From: Methylobacterium sp. NMS14P
GTDB taxonomy: Bacteria > Pseudomonadota > Alphaproteobacteria > Rhizobiales > Beijerinckiaceae
Assembly (NCBI RefSeq): GCF_028583545.1
Contig: NZ_CP087107.1
Span: forward strand, 456,501-520,500
Length of the DNA stretch: 64,000 nt
Reading direction: 5' to 3'
Numbering within the stretch: the stretch's first letter is position 1; each line of letters begins with the position of its first letter. This document shows, in pieces, positions 8,282 through 17,053 of this stretch. The notes below the pieces were generated by a model. The model was not told the origin of the DNA and ran no database searches. It saw only the letters and a list, made by a program, of their open reading frames with translations. The position numbers and the translations under genes were made by a program.

Positions 8282-8650
8282 TCAGATGCCGATGCTCGCC
8301 GCCCCGGCCGCGGCCGCCTGCGGAACGGTGGCGCCGTTCCGCAACGCCATCGCTATGGCGATCGACATGGTGTCGATGGCGAGCGCGCGATCCTGCCCGT
8401 AATCGTAGGAGCTGTTTCTCCCGGAACTCAGCCGCGCGTAGTAGGCGTCGGGGAATTCCCGATCGATCCGCGTTCTGAGGAGCTGAGCTGCCGCGGCGTA
8501 GTTGGCTTCGAAATCCCGGCCCCTGCTCGCCGATGCCCCCTCGAAGGTCCCGGCTTCCTTTCGCTTGGCGATCGCATCGGACCTGCGCTCCTGCGCGCTG
8601 CCAAGAAAAAACTGGATCGTTCTGGAGATCAGCCACCGGACGATGGTCAT
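8282..8650 (-). CDS. Hypothetical protein with an N-terminal hydrophobic helix
   Basis: A 122-residue protein starting MTIVRWLISRTIQFFLGS, which may be an amphipathic or membrane-attached helix. A basic linker (RRSDAIAKRKEAG) follows and then an Ala-rich C-terminus (IAMALRNGATVPQAAAAG). The ATG has AGGAG seven bases upstream, so the longer open frame (17 more residues) is rejected. Function unknown. Confidence 0.6.
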   Translation of the reverse strand: MTIVRWLISRTIQFFLGSAQERRSDAIAKRKEAGTFEGASASRGRDFEANYAAAAQLLRTRIDREFPDAYYARLSSGRNSSYDYGQDRALAIDTMSIAIAMALRNGATVPQAAAAGAASIGI

Positions 8651-8854
8651 CGGAATCTCCTGAGCGGGCGGCGAATGCGTGCCCGTGCGGATACATAGCA
8701 CATCGCGGCGCGCCCTGAGCTTAAAAATACGATCTCGGAGACAATTGAAGGCCCCGGCCTACCGCCGCGGCCTGCCGGGACGAGGGCCCGGACGCCGCGC
8801 GCCCACCGAGTCGTCGCGCGTCCCGGCACCCGGCCGTGCCCGCAGCGCCGACGG

Positions 8855-9250
8855 TCACGGCGGATAAATCTGCGGACCCGGATGCACCAGGGTCGTGTCG
8901 TATTCGGTCGCCTGCCACACGGGCCAGGAGCCCTCGCGCACGAACATGGCGAACGCCTCGATCACGTCCGGCCGGTCGAAGGCGTGCACGCCCTCGACTG
9001 CGCGCCCGACGATGCAGGCCGCATCCGCCACATCGGCCGCGGGCGAGCGGATATCCAGTGAGAACATCACGCCCGATCGATCGGGCCTGAGCGCGTCGGG
9101 CAGGACGTCGATCTTGCGCCAGAGGCAGTACCACCGGGCACAGGCCTCCGGGCGCTCGCTGTAGATCCCGCAGCCCGTTCCGGTGTTGTGCCGGCACACG
9201 ATCCCTGCCGGCTTGTCGAGGGCAGGGATCGCCAGAACACGGCAGCACAC
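8855..9250 (-). CDS. YkgJ-type Cys-rich (Zn/Fe-chelating) protein, 5' end unclear
   Basis: The frame encodes RVLAIPALDKPAGIVC, GCGIYSERPEAC and WYCLW, matching the YkgJ/Fe-S-oxidoreductase-like family whose cysteines bind a metal. The first canonical start in frame is a GTG at 9250, but the family motif C-G-S-C-T-V-C-C lies across and upstream of it, so that start would lose two conserved cysteines. No ATG, GTG or TTG lies further up in frame. An ATG at 9306 in another frame gives a family-like leader (MPRAPPSAPSPA), so a one-base frameshift is likely. Treat as a damaged or mis-sequenced gene. Confidence 0.6.
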   Translation of the reverse strand: MCCRVLAIPALDKPAGIVCRHNTGTGCGIYSERPEACARWYCLWRKIDVLPDALRPDRSGVMFSLDIRSPAADVADAACIVGRAVEGVHAFDRPDVIEAFAMFVREGSWPVWQATEYDTTLVHPGPQIYPP

Positions 9251-9593
9251 CGTGCAGGAGCCGCATGACCGGCCGGGGACGGTGCGCTCGGGGGCGCGCG
9301 GGGCATCCCGGCTCGGGACGCCGCGGGCTCGTGCTTCGCTTGCGATCGGTCTGTCCTCGATTGCCGCCGTGCGGCGGCGATGGTGCTGATCTCGGAGAGG
9401 CGAGGGGGCTGCGCAACCGTCGGTCGCTGCACAGCCCGCGGAGCCGCAGCGCCCTCATACCGTGCCGGCGGCCGCTGTTCACGCCCCCGTCCAGGATGCC
9501 GCTCCGCGATCGGGCCGGACCGAGAGGGCGGCGCGTGCCAGGCGCTTCGACGACGGGGGTGCCAAGCGGCGCCCGATCCGACAGGCGGGTGGC

Positions 9594-9812
9594 TCAGGCG
9601 GCCGGGCGCCGCGCGTGCCGCCACGCCGCGATCGCGCTCCGTCTCGCCTCGAAGGCCGTGCGCAACCGCGTGCCCGGTGCGCCCTGACGCTCCGCGCCGA
9701 AGCCGTGGAGCAGGACCGCATCGGGTCCGAAGACGCGACGCATCTCGGCGCGCCAGAGGCGGTCCGCGACGGCGAGCGTCGTCTCTGTTTCCGCGAAGCG
9801 TTCGATGTTCAT
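9594..9812 (-). CDS. Small conserved hypothetical protein
   Basis: A 72-residue protein starting MNIERFAETETTLAVADRLW and ending in a basic tail. The start is preceded by GGAGGA at eight bases. It is expected to be helical and cytoplasmic. The family is not one I can name. Confidence 0.6.
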   Translation of the reverse strand: MNIERFAETETTLAVADRLWRAEMRRVFGPDAVLLHGFGAERQGAPGTRLRTAFEARRSAIAAWRHARRPAA

Positions 9813-10007
9813 GGCAGACGTCCTCCGCTCACCGCCGCCTGCCACAACGCGCTGTCCTGCCCGGAGGTCCAACGCGGCCGTGACCCCGGTCGCGGCCGCG
9901 GATCGGCTCGGGGGATCGGCGCGGCTGGAAGACCTCGTGGGTTACGAGGGTCGCACTTCGGCGTCTCCGCGCGGTCCCGCGGTGTGGCCGGGCCAGGGGC
10001 CGTCGTG

Positions 10008-10283
10008 TCAGAGAGCCCGCGCGAGGCCCGCTTCCAGATCCAGTGCGCTGGCGGTCTGCTGAGAGAGGCGGACGCCCGTCGGCTCGACCTCCGCATCGGC
10101 CTTCACCGCGCGGCGCACGATGGCCAGCGCCTCGTCCTCCGAGGTGGTAATCGCGGCGTAGAACATGACCAGTCGGCCCGACAGCTCCGCGTCGTCGGGC
10201 CGCGTCACCTTGAGGATGAAGGCCGTCTGATTGGGTTCGATCATCGCCGCGTCGGCCGGGTGGGTGTCCTTCGTCGTCGTCAT
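10008..10283 (-). CDS. Hypothetical protein
   Basis: A 91-residue acidic protein starting MTTTKDTHPADAAMIEP. Its middle (AFILKVTRPDDAELSGRLVMFYAAI) predicts beta-strands and a helix. The longer frame upstream (MVHRPGGRR...) lacks a family-like look. GAGG lies 12 bases before the ATG, a weak ribosome site. Function unknown. Confidence 0.5.
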   Translation of the reverse strand: MTTTKDTHPADAAMIEPNQTAFILKVTRPDDAELSGRLVMFYAAITTSEDEALAIVRRAVKADAEVEPTGVRLSQQTASALDLEAGLARAL

Positions 10284-10403
10284 GGATCGCAAAGGCCTCG
10301 ATCTCGGTCCAGCCGGACGCCTTCCGCCGGGCCGGTGCACCATGGCGGATGCGCGTCACGGGACGCCGCGTCGTCCCCCGCGGGCCCGACCGCCCGAGAC
10401 GGT

Positions 10404-10598
10404 TCAGGCGGGCGTGAGTTCGCCTTCCCGCACGGCGCGCTCGCCGCTCGCGGACTTGATGCGGTAAGTCGGCTCGCCGGAACGGTCGTCCGGCGTCAGG
10501 CGGACCACCTCGAAGAGGCCGTCGACGGTGCTCTTACTGCCAGCGTAGCTGATCCCCAGCTGCCGGACATGCTGGCCGATCTTGAACTTGTGAGACAT
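10404..10598 (-). CDS. Small conserved protein, SH3-like barrel suspected
   Basis: A 64-residue protein starting MSHKFKIGQHVRQLG. The order of short strands (FKIGQHVR, GLFEVVRLTP, PTYRIKS, ERAVREGEL) is that of small alphaproteobacterial proteins with an SH3/KOW-like barrel, often named only as hypothetical. The ATG has GGAGG seven bases upstream. Role unknown. Confidence 0.7.
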   Translation of the reverse strand: MSHKFKIGQHVRQLGISYAGSKSTVDGLFEVVRLTPDDRSGEPTYRIKSASGERAVREGELTPA

Positions 10599-10641
10599 GG
10601 GTCGTCCTCCGGAGTGATGGCGCGCGCGGGCTGGGTTCGAC

Positions 10642-11004
10642 CTAGCGGCGTGCACGCGCCTTGCGGGCCGCGAATCGCGCGTCGCGTGCCGCCTTCTGTT
10701 CGGCGGCGCGGGCAACCTGCTGCTCCGCCTTCTCGGCGGCCAGACGGTCGGACTCGGCCTCGGCGCGGGCCTGCGCGGCCTGGATCTCAGCCTCACGCTC
10801 GATCTCGGCGGCCAGACGAACGGCTTCCCGTTCGGTCGCCCGCAGGTCCCGGGCCTGGACGACCGCGCGCCGCGCGGCTTGCCGAGCGAGGACGACGGGA
10901 TCATCGGCCGCCGGGCGTGCCCGGAACCGGGCCAGTGTGGCCTGCCGCGCTCTGGCCGTCTCCGCGAGACGGTCGACGAGGTGATCGGTTTTCAAAGGCT
11001 TCAC
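10642..11004 (-). CDS. DUF6481 family coiled-coil protein
   Basis: A 120-residue protein, MKPLKTDHLVDRLAETARA after the GTG start, followed by a long Ala/Glu/Arg helix and a basic tail RDARFAARKARARR. The N-terminal K-x-D-x-L-x-x-R-L and the C-terminal basic repeat are characteristic of DUF6481, which is often encoded near cold-shock genes, as here. GGAGAG precedes the GTG at 11004. Probably an RNA- or ribosome-associated coiled coil, but that is inference. Confidence 0.7.
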   Translation of the reverse strand: MKPLKTDHLVDRLAETARARQATLARFRARPAADDPVVLARQAARRAVVQARDLRATEREAVRLAAEIEREAEIQAAQARAEAESDRLAAEKAEQQVARAAEQKAARDARFAARKARARR

Positions 11005-11111
11005 GAACTCTCCGTGGGTGCACCGGACGTCAGCCCCGGTGGCGAGACATGGATGAAGCCGCTCCGCGGTAGGAACGGCTTCGAAGCGCGTCACGAGTGG
11101 ACGCGTGAGAC

Positions 11112-11321
11112 TCAGGCGGCCTGAAGGCTGCCGGCCGACTGCTTGCCGGTCCTCCGGTCGGTCTCCATCTCGTAGGAGACCTTCTGGCCCTCGTTCAGGC
11201 CTTGCATGCCGGCGCGCTCGACGGCCGAGATGTGGACGAACACGTCCTTGCCGCCGTCATCCGGCTGGATGAAGCCGAAGCCCTTGGTGTCGTTGAACCA
11301 TTTAACGGTGCCGATGGTCAT
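11112..11321 (-). CDS. Cold-shock domain protein (CspA family)
   Basis: A 69-residue single-domain protein with both RNA-binding motifs: KGFGFIQP (RNP1) and VFVHIS (RNP2). It would bind single-stranded RNA and melt secondary structure as a chaperone. Length and sequence are typical for the family. It lies 107 bases before the DUF6481 gene on the same strand and may share its promoter. The AT-rich leader region to its right may hold a temperature-responsive 5' UTR, which cannot be judged here. Confidence 0.92.
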   Translation of the reverse strand: MTIGTVKWFNDTKGFGFIQPDDGGKDVFVHISAVERAGMQGLNEGQKVSYEMETDRRTGKQSAGSLQAA

Positions 11322-11869
11322 AGGTATTCCATGTCAGTGAAGGCAAATAGATAGGGCGGGCGCATGGATCACACGCGCCCGGTCGCCGGATGTCGAAAAT
11401 GGGAGAGATGCAGAACGCTCGCCCTGTTGAGGCGATACGGCCGGATACCTGGCCAAAAATCGATGCCATATCTGTACGCCATCGACGTGGCGATGACAAG
11501 TACATTGAGAAATTGCGCGATTCACGCCGATTTGCGCGGCGATTATTTATCCTGAAACTTCGCGTGGCGTTTCCCGTGAACGGCTCGGACGAAGCGGCTT
11601 GCCGGTTCCCGTGCGGTCCCGCGTCCGGCCGCCCGATCTCCGACAGTGTCGACCGCCGGTCGCGCGTGATGAGGAGGGCCGCGCCAGCGGGGCGGACAGG
11701 CGGCAATATCGGCTCCGACCCGTGACGCCGTCCGCGCCCCGGCGCGGATGCGGCGACGTGGACACTTGGCCGGGGGCGGCCGGGCTCTCTCTACACGCGC
11801 ACCCAACGCACGGTTTGCGCGCCGGCCGTCGGGGTCGGCGCGCCGCTCGATCCGGAAGCGCGCTCGCCG
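11322..11869. other. AT-richer divergent intergenic region
   Basis: About 550 bases between the cold-shock gene and a methyltransferase gene. Bases about 11330-11570 have lower GC than the surroundings, as expected for a cold-shock promoter and long leader. No gene recognised. Confidence 0.4.
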
Positions 11870-12505
11870 ATGACTCAGGATCTGCCGGACTTTCCCCCGG
11901 AGGCGTTCGCCAAGCGCGACCGCGATCCCGATCCCGCGTTCTACGCGCGACCGCGCTTCGTGACCCATATCGATGCCGCCGCGATCGCGGCGGTCACCGA
12001 CCTCTACAGGGAGATCGTCCCGGCGGGCGGCGACGTCCTCGACCTGATGTCGAGTTGGGTCAGCCACCTGCCCGACGAGGTCGCGTATGCCAGCGTCACC
12101 GGTCACGGCCTGAACGCGGCCGAACTCGCCGCCAACCCGCGCCTGACCCGGCATCTCGTGCAGGACCTCAACGCCGAGCCGCGCCTGCCGCTCGACACGG
12201 CCTGCGTCGACGCCGCGCTGATCTGTGTCTCGGTCCAGTATCTCCAGCGCCCCGTTTCCGTCCTGTCCGAGATCGCGCGCGTGCTGCGCCCCGGTACCCC
12301 GGCGGTGATCAGCTTCTCGAACCGCTGCTTCCCGACCAAGGCGGTCGCCATCTGGAGTGCCCTCGACGGCGTCGGCCATGCCCAGCTCGTCGGTCTGTAC
12401 CTCCAGCGCGCCGGCTTCGCCCGCGTCGAGCGGCGCGTCCTCAAGCCCGCGGGAGGTCCCGGCGACCCCGTGACTGCGGTGGTCGGCTGGACCGCCGCGG
12501 CCTGA
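11870..12505 (+). CDS. Class I SAM-dependent methyltransferase
   Basis: A 211-residue protein with a methyltransferase core: GGDVLDLMSSWVSHLP (motif I region, about residues 52-70), a second strand with an acid, the motif IV-like DAALICVSVQYLQRP (about 118-132) and LRPGTPAVISFSNR (about 145-160). Motif I is DLMSSW rather than the usual D-x-G-x-G, a feature of a bacterial subgroup of uncharacterised methyltransferases. The substrate cannot be predicted. The gene converges on the carotenoid oxygenase gene, 41 bases apart. Confidence 0.7.
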   Translation: MTQDLPDFPPEAFAKRDRDPDPAFYARPRFVTHIDAAAIAAVTDLYREIVPAGGDVLDLMSSWVSHLPDEVAYASVTGHGLNAAELAANPRLTRHLVQDLNAEPRLPLDTACVDAALICVSVQYLQRPVSVLSEIARVLRPGTPAVISFSNRCFPTKAVAIWSALDGVGHAQLVGLYLQRAGFARVERRVLKPAGGPGDPVTAVVGWTAAA

Positions 12506-12546
12506 TCGGTCCGGATTCGGCCGTCACCGGGACCGCACCCGGTCTC

Positions 12547-13986
12547 TCAGGCCGGCGCGCGCGCCGGGAACCAGTTGCCGTGGAAGCCCGGCGGGATCCG
12601 GTGCCCGAGGCGGATCCGGGCGAGGGGAGGGGCGTCGAACGCGCGCGCGTCGAGGACGGTGAAGTCGGTCGTGTCGCCGGCGGTGTCGATGACGAGCCCG
12701 ACGAGCCAGCCCTCGTCCTCGTCGGCCCCGGCATGCGCCGGGACGAAGACGAACTCCCCCGGGACGTGATCGGGACCGAAATCGTGCACGTGGCGCGCGC
12801 CCGTCTCGAGGTCGTGCTTGTAGAGCTGCGTCGCACCGGCGAGCTGCGTGTTGCCGTCGGCCGGTACGCTGACCGTGTAGACGTAGCGGTGGCGCTGCCC
12901 GAGGCGCCGCTCATCGATGCGGGGGAATTCCTGCGCCGCGGGGTCGATCACGCGTCGCTCGACCCGACCCGTCGACGGATCGATGATCCAGCGCTCGAGT
13001 CGGCCCGGCGCGTCGAGCCCGCCCCGGGGCGAGGCGAACACGGTCCCGTAGGCGACGACATCGAGGATCACCCGCCCGTCCGCGTCGTCGTAGGCGTTGG
13101 CGGTGTGGAACACGAAGCAGGGCTCGACGGCGCACCAGAGGATGTCGGCGCCGTCGCCCTGGCGTGGGAGGAGGCCCACGCGGGCCCCGTGGTCGGGGTT
13201 CCAGCGGAACGGGAAGCGGTACCCGGCGAGCAGGGCCCGGAACGAGAACGTGACGGGCAGGTCCAGCACGATCACGAAGCGCGCCGTGATCGCGCAATCG
13301 TGGATGCAGGGGCCGTGCGCGACCGGGACCGGCACGTCACGCACGACCTGCCCGCTCGGGGCGAGGACGACGTGGCGCACGCTGTCCCAGACGCGGCCGT
13401 CGTACGCGACGGCGTGCGTCTCGCCGGTCAGCGGGTCGCGGTGCGGGTGCCCGCTGAAGGAGCCGGCCAGCGTCCCGTCGAACGGGTTGTAGCGCTGCGC
13501 CTCCAGGGTGGGCGCGAGTTCGACCGGGAAGCTGCCGGCCTCCACCACCGCGAAGATCCGGCCGCCGATCTCGACGACGTTGGTGTTGACGGTGTCGTTG
13601 CCGCCCCGCCGCGGCCCGGGCGCCGCTGGCCGCCCGAGCGCCGTGGCGGCCGTGCGCGAGTTGATCCAGCGGTTGCGATACCACAGTGCCCGGCCGGCCT
13701 CGAGCGCGAGCCCGTGCACCATGCCGTCGCCGAGGAACCAGTCGTGGCCCCGCGTCGTCGCGCGGACGGGGTTGGCCCCCATCTTGAGATAGAGGCCGTC
13801 GAGGCCAGGTGGGATCGCTCCGGTGACGGGCAGGTTCTCCAGCGTCAGCTCCGCGCGCATCGGTTCGTGGACACCGACGACGAAGGGGTTGGCCGTTCCG
13901 GGCAGGCGCAGCCGGTTGCAGGCCGCCAACAGGCCAACGCCGACCTCGGCGGCCGCGCGGAAGGCCGACTGGACTCGTTTCGGCAT
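12547..13986 (-). CDS. Carotenoid cleavage oxygenase / lignostilbene dioxygenase family
   Basis: A 479-residue non-haem Fe(II) dioxygenase that cleaves a conjugated double bond in carotenoids, apocarotenoids or stilbenes. The four iron-binding histidines can be placed in SGHPHRDP, IHDCAIT, VFHTANAYDD and GFHGNWFP near the C-terminus. Family blade motifs (GLDGLYLKMGANP, GDGMVHG) are present. The start at 13986 (MPKRVQSAF) gives a normal length; 49 extra open residues upstream are not family-like. The ribosome site is weak. Methylobacterium makes carotenoids, so an apocarotenoid role is plausible but unproven. Confidence 0.85.
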   Translation of the reverse strand: MPKRVQSAFRAAAEVGVGLLAACNRLRLPGTANPFVVGVHEPMRAELTLENLPVTGAIPPGLDGLYLKMGANPVRATTRGHDWFLGDGMVHGLALEAGRALWYRNRWINSRTAATALGRPAAPGPRRGGNDTVNTNVVEIGGRIFAVVEAGSFPVELAPTLEAQRYNPFDGTLAGSFSGHPHRDPLTGETHAVAYDGRVWDSVRHVVLAPSGQVVRDVPVPVAHGPCIHDCAITARFVIVLDLPVTFSFRALLAGYRFPFRWNPDHGARVGLLPRQGDGADILWCAVEPCFVFHTANAYDDADGRVILDVVAYGTVFASPRGGLDAPGRLERWIIDPSTGRVERRVIDPAAQEFPRIDERRLGQRHRYVYTVSVPADGNTQLAGATQLYKHDLETGARHVHDFGPDHVPGEFVFVPAHAGADEDEGWLVGLVIDTAGDTTDFTVLDARAFDAPPLARIRLGHRIPPGFHGNWFPARAPA

Positions 13987-14507
13987 CGGCAGCGATTCCA
14001 GGATCTGGCGGCGAGCAGGGACGGTATCGACGCGAAGCCGCCCGGGCCCTTCCCGCCGAAGGAGGCCGCACGCACTGAGCGGCGCAACATACCCGAAAGC
14101 GGTGAGGTCGCGCGCCTCCAGATTCCGCTGCAACCGGAGAGGGCGAACGTCTCAAGCGGGTGAACTTCTGCGTTCCGGTTTCGGGCGCAGGTCCGAAGGA
14201 AGCGGACGTTCGGAGACTGGCTGAAGCTGGCCGAAAACGGGCGGCCCGCTTCGGAGTCGACCCGCCGGATAAGCGGACGGCCTTCTGCCGACCCAAACCG
14301 ACCAGGACTCTCCGTAGGGTCCCCCCGTCCTGCCGACCGCCTGCGTGCACCAGCACCGCCGGCCGGTGGCTGCCACCGGACCCTCACCCTCGACAATACC
14401 CGAACTCTTCCCCGTCCACGCCGCCATCCGTCGGTCTCTACTGAACAAAGTGTGCGCGGGTGGCGTTGATGTACCGACCCAAACTTGGGACGATTGAGGA
14501 AACGCCT
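13987..14507. other. Intergenic region with palindromic repeats
   Basis: About 520 bases between divergent genes. Around 14190-14290 it has several AAGCGGAC / GTCCGCTT-like words, as in the dispersed repeats seen further right. It ends in the promoter of the small exported protein. No gene recognised. Confidence 0.4.
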
Positions 14508-14774
14508 ATGCGCATGAAGATGTACGGCTTCGCGGCCGCGCTTGCTGTTGCTCTGACCGGCACAGCCTATGCCCAGCAGCCCGCCGGTGGCGGTAGCGCT
14601 ACGGGCAACATGAACAACCCGGGTTCCGTGAAGAGCGAGGGGCAAAAGGCGACCGAGGAGACGACGGGCACCAGCACCCGCTCACCCGCAGCTGGCGCCG
14701 CAGCGGTGCCCGGAACCGGCACCGCGCGTCCTGGCGTCGGTGCGGGCGGGAGCACCACCGCACCCGCACGGTAG
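14508..14774 (+). CDS. Small exported Gly/Ala/Thr-rich protein
   Basis: An 88-residue protein with a classic signal peptide, MRMKMYGFAAALAVALTG and cleavage after AYA. The mature part is a low-complexity chain of Gly, Ala, Thr and Pro without cysteine. The ATG at 14508 has GAGGAAA upstream. A perfect hairpin follows the gene. Such short periplasmic proteins are common in this group and have no known function. Confidence 0.65.
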   Translation: MRMKMYGFAAALAVALTGTAYAQQPAGGGSATGNMNNPGSVKSEGQKATEETTGTSTRSPAAGAAAVPGTGTARPGVGAGGSTTAPAR

Positions 14775-14815
14775 AGCCCGCGGGCGTGCCCGCACCATAC
14801 GCTCTGTAAGTTCTC

Positions 14816-14844
14816 GGCAGGGCCGCATCGAAGGCGGCCCTGCC
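14816..14844 (+). terminator. Hairpin terminator
   Basis: GGCAGGGCCGC at 14816-14826 and GCGGCCCTGCC at 14834-14844 form a perfect 11-base-pair stem with a 7-base loop, 42 bases after the exported protein gene. There is no T-run, but the stem is strong. Confidence 0.65.
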
Positions 14845-15437
14845 AACACCGCACCGTCGTGCAGCCGCTGCAGGCATCGCTGCAGCCACTCGGGTCCGCT
14901 CTATCCACCCTGAGCAGCCATCCTGCTTCCGGCCCGAGGCGGCCGTAGGAGGCGCTATAGGCAGAACCCGGAAGCAGCCATCAGTGGGCAGGCGGGCAGG
15001 CGCGGCTCAGAGTGCGAAGCGGTAGAGGCACCGAGCAGCCGTGATCGTCTGCTCTCAGATTGGGCGCCGCCCCCGTTCGCCGTCAGAGGAGCCCTCATAA
15101 ACCGAGGTTCAGCTGCCGACTGTTGCCGCGCTGGAGGTTATGGAGACGCGATAGGGCAAACAGGGGAAAGAACAGGCGGTAGCCGTGGCTCTTCAACTTG
15201 AAGACGCGCGGAAGGCCGACAGCGTCGTAGGCGCGCCCCTGCCATTCCCCATGCGCCCCCTGGCTGCGATGAAGGTAGGCTGCGCCTTCCGTTGAACGCG
15301 CCGACCTCACTCAGCGACGACCCCGGTGTCTGGCCGGCGCGCATGCCGCGACGGAGAACGGGGACGAGGCGCTCCCGGCGCCGCCGCCGGAAGCCACATG
15401 TGTTCCATGCCACTCAGAAGAGATCTGTCACTTCTAT
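14845..15437. other. Intergenic stretch, nothing recognised
   Basis: About 590 bases. A minus-strand frame at 15095-15310 ends in SHGYRLFFPLFALSRLHNLQRG, which looks somewhat protein-like but has no ribosome site and matches no family known to me. It may be a gene relic. Confidence 0.35.
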
Positions 15438-16649
15438 CTAGATGAAAGGTGCGTCGGATTCGAGGCCCAGAAGGATACGGCCAGGCGATACCAGCATGCG
15501 GTCCTGATATTGCATGTGCTGGCAGGCCGCGTACACGTCGCGCAGCTGGCGCGCGAACGGCAACTCTTCGAGAACCGCGGAACTGCCCGCCGCTTCGTAC
15601 ATGCTCGTGACGACCTTCTTCCCGACGTGGCCCGCGTACCAGCAGGCCCGCCGAAGGTTGGCCTGCCACGCGGGGGTGACTGGGCGGCCGTTCTCGGCTT
15701 CCGACCAGAAGCCGGAGACCGTATCGCGGGCGAAGGCGCGGGCGGCGCCGAGACTCGTCTCGGCGCGCGCGATCTCGACCTGCACGTCCTCGCGAAGTCG
15801 CAAGGGCACCTTGCCGCCGTGCGGCGTCTTCGTCTGTGCGAGATTGATGAACGCGTCGATCGAGGCCCGGGCGAGTCCCAGCGGAACACCAGCGGCGGCG
15901 ATCGCGGCAGCCGACGCCATCGGCAGCATGTAGAGCGGTTTCCTATCGCGCGGCATCATGATGCGCGCGCCGTCGACGGTCTGCGCGTCCGGCACCCAGA
16001 TATCGGTGCAGACGACGTCGTGACTCCCGCTGGACCGCAGCCCACCGGCGTTCCAGTTGCCGACGACCTCGACGTCCTTCGAGGCGATGAAGGCGCCTCG
16101 CACAGATGGTCGCCCCTGCGCGTCGAGCCTCGGCTGCCCTTCTTCGATCTCGAGACACATCAGTGCCGAAACCGAGCTGAAGCGGCAGAAGCTTGCCCAG
16201 GACCAGCGTCCGTTGATCCGCCAGCCGGTTCCGTCGCGAACCGCCGTTCCCGTCGGCTGGCCGCTGCCGCTGCCCGCGAACTTCTTGCCGGCGGGGATGA
16301 GCGAACGCATCACGTCCTGATCGATGAGGTCGGCGAAGCGTGACGCGCCCCCGGACGAGATCGCGGCGCACCAGGCAACCGAACCGTCGAGTTCCGCCAA
16401 AGCCTCGATGGCTGCTAGAACGCGCAAGGGATGGGTCTCAGGACCGCCCAGACCCTGCGGAAGCCAGAGCTGCGTGAGACCGGCGTCGATGAGCGCCTCT
16501 GCAACCGGCTCCGGCAGGTCCGGTCCGACGGCCAGGGCCGATCCGTGCTCCGCGATCACGGGCCGAAGCGTCTCGATGGTCGCGAGGAGCGCCGCGTCCG
16601 GATTTCCGGCCCCCGCGTCAGGGGCAATCGAGGGTGCTACAACGTTCAT
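15438..16649 (-). CDS. Acyl-CoA dehydrogenase-type flavoprotein / flavin-dependent monooxygenase
   Basis: A 403-residue protein with the acyl-CoA dehydrogenase fold: a helical N-terminal part (residues about 15-115), a beta-barrel with GKKFAGSGSGQPTGTAVRDG and WRINGRWSWASFC (about 125-160), and a C-terminal helical bundle. The lack of the acyl-CoA dehydrogenase catalytic Glu context and the WSWASFC-type segment fit the HsaA / HpaC-partner group, which uses reduced flavin to hydroxylate aromatic rings, or the sulfur-compound DszC/SfnC group. The start at 16649 follows AGAGG. No reductase partner is adjacent. Substrate unknown. Confidence 0.75.
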   Translation of the reverse strand: MNVVAPSIAPDAGAGNPDAALLATIETLRPVIAEHGSALAVGPDLPEPVAEALIDAGLTQLWLPQGLGGPETHPLRVLAAIEALAELDGSVAWCAAISSGGASRFADLIDQDVMRSLIPAGKKFAGSGSGQPTGTAVRDGTGWRINGRWSWASFCRFSSVSALMCLEIEEGQPRLDAQGRPSVRGAFIASKDVEVVGNWNAGGLRSSGSHDVVCTDIWVPDAQTVDGARIMMPRDRKPLYMLPMASAAAIAAAGVPLGLARASIDAFINLAQTKTPHGGKVPLRLREDVQVEIARAETSLGAARAFARDTVSGFWSEAENGRPVTPAWQANLRRACWYAGHVGKKVVTSMYEAAGSSAVLEELPFARQLRDVYAACQHMQYQDRMLVSPGRILLGLESDAPFI

Positions 16650-17053
16650 TCTCAGACCTCTTGTCTGTCCGAGATGCATATTAAATTCGGCAATCGATCG
16701 ATTTCGTGTCGCCCGGAAGAGGTCTTGGTTACGGTTGTAACCTGAAGTTCTGGCAGACGGGGCCGTCTGCCGGCTCGAATGCGCTCGACCGCGTCATCGC
16801 GGCTGCCATTGATCTTCTCGCGTGACCGATCCGCATCGATCATGCTTGGTCTATACAGGCGCGCGATCTCGGGATCGCGATCAGGCCCGACGTGCGTCGA
16901 AGGTCTGCGTCCGAACCGTCGGGATCCCGATGCCGCCCGATCGGCTCAAGTCCGATCTGGATTGTCCGCACGCGGATGACGGCCAACGATCCGATTGTTG
17001 CCGCGAACATGACGTGCGGCCCGCAGATTGCGGGACGAAGCGCGAGTGTCGGC

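Noticed and set aside
11599..14163. An 854-codon open frame on the plus strand
   Set aside because: It runs across the methyltransferase and antisense to the carotenoid oxygenase, is full of Arg/Pro/Ala and has no family motif; it is an effect of high GC.
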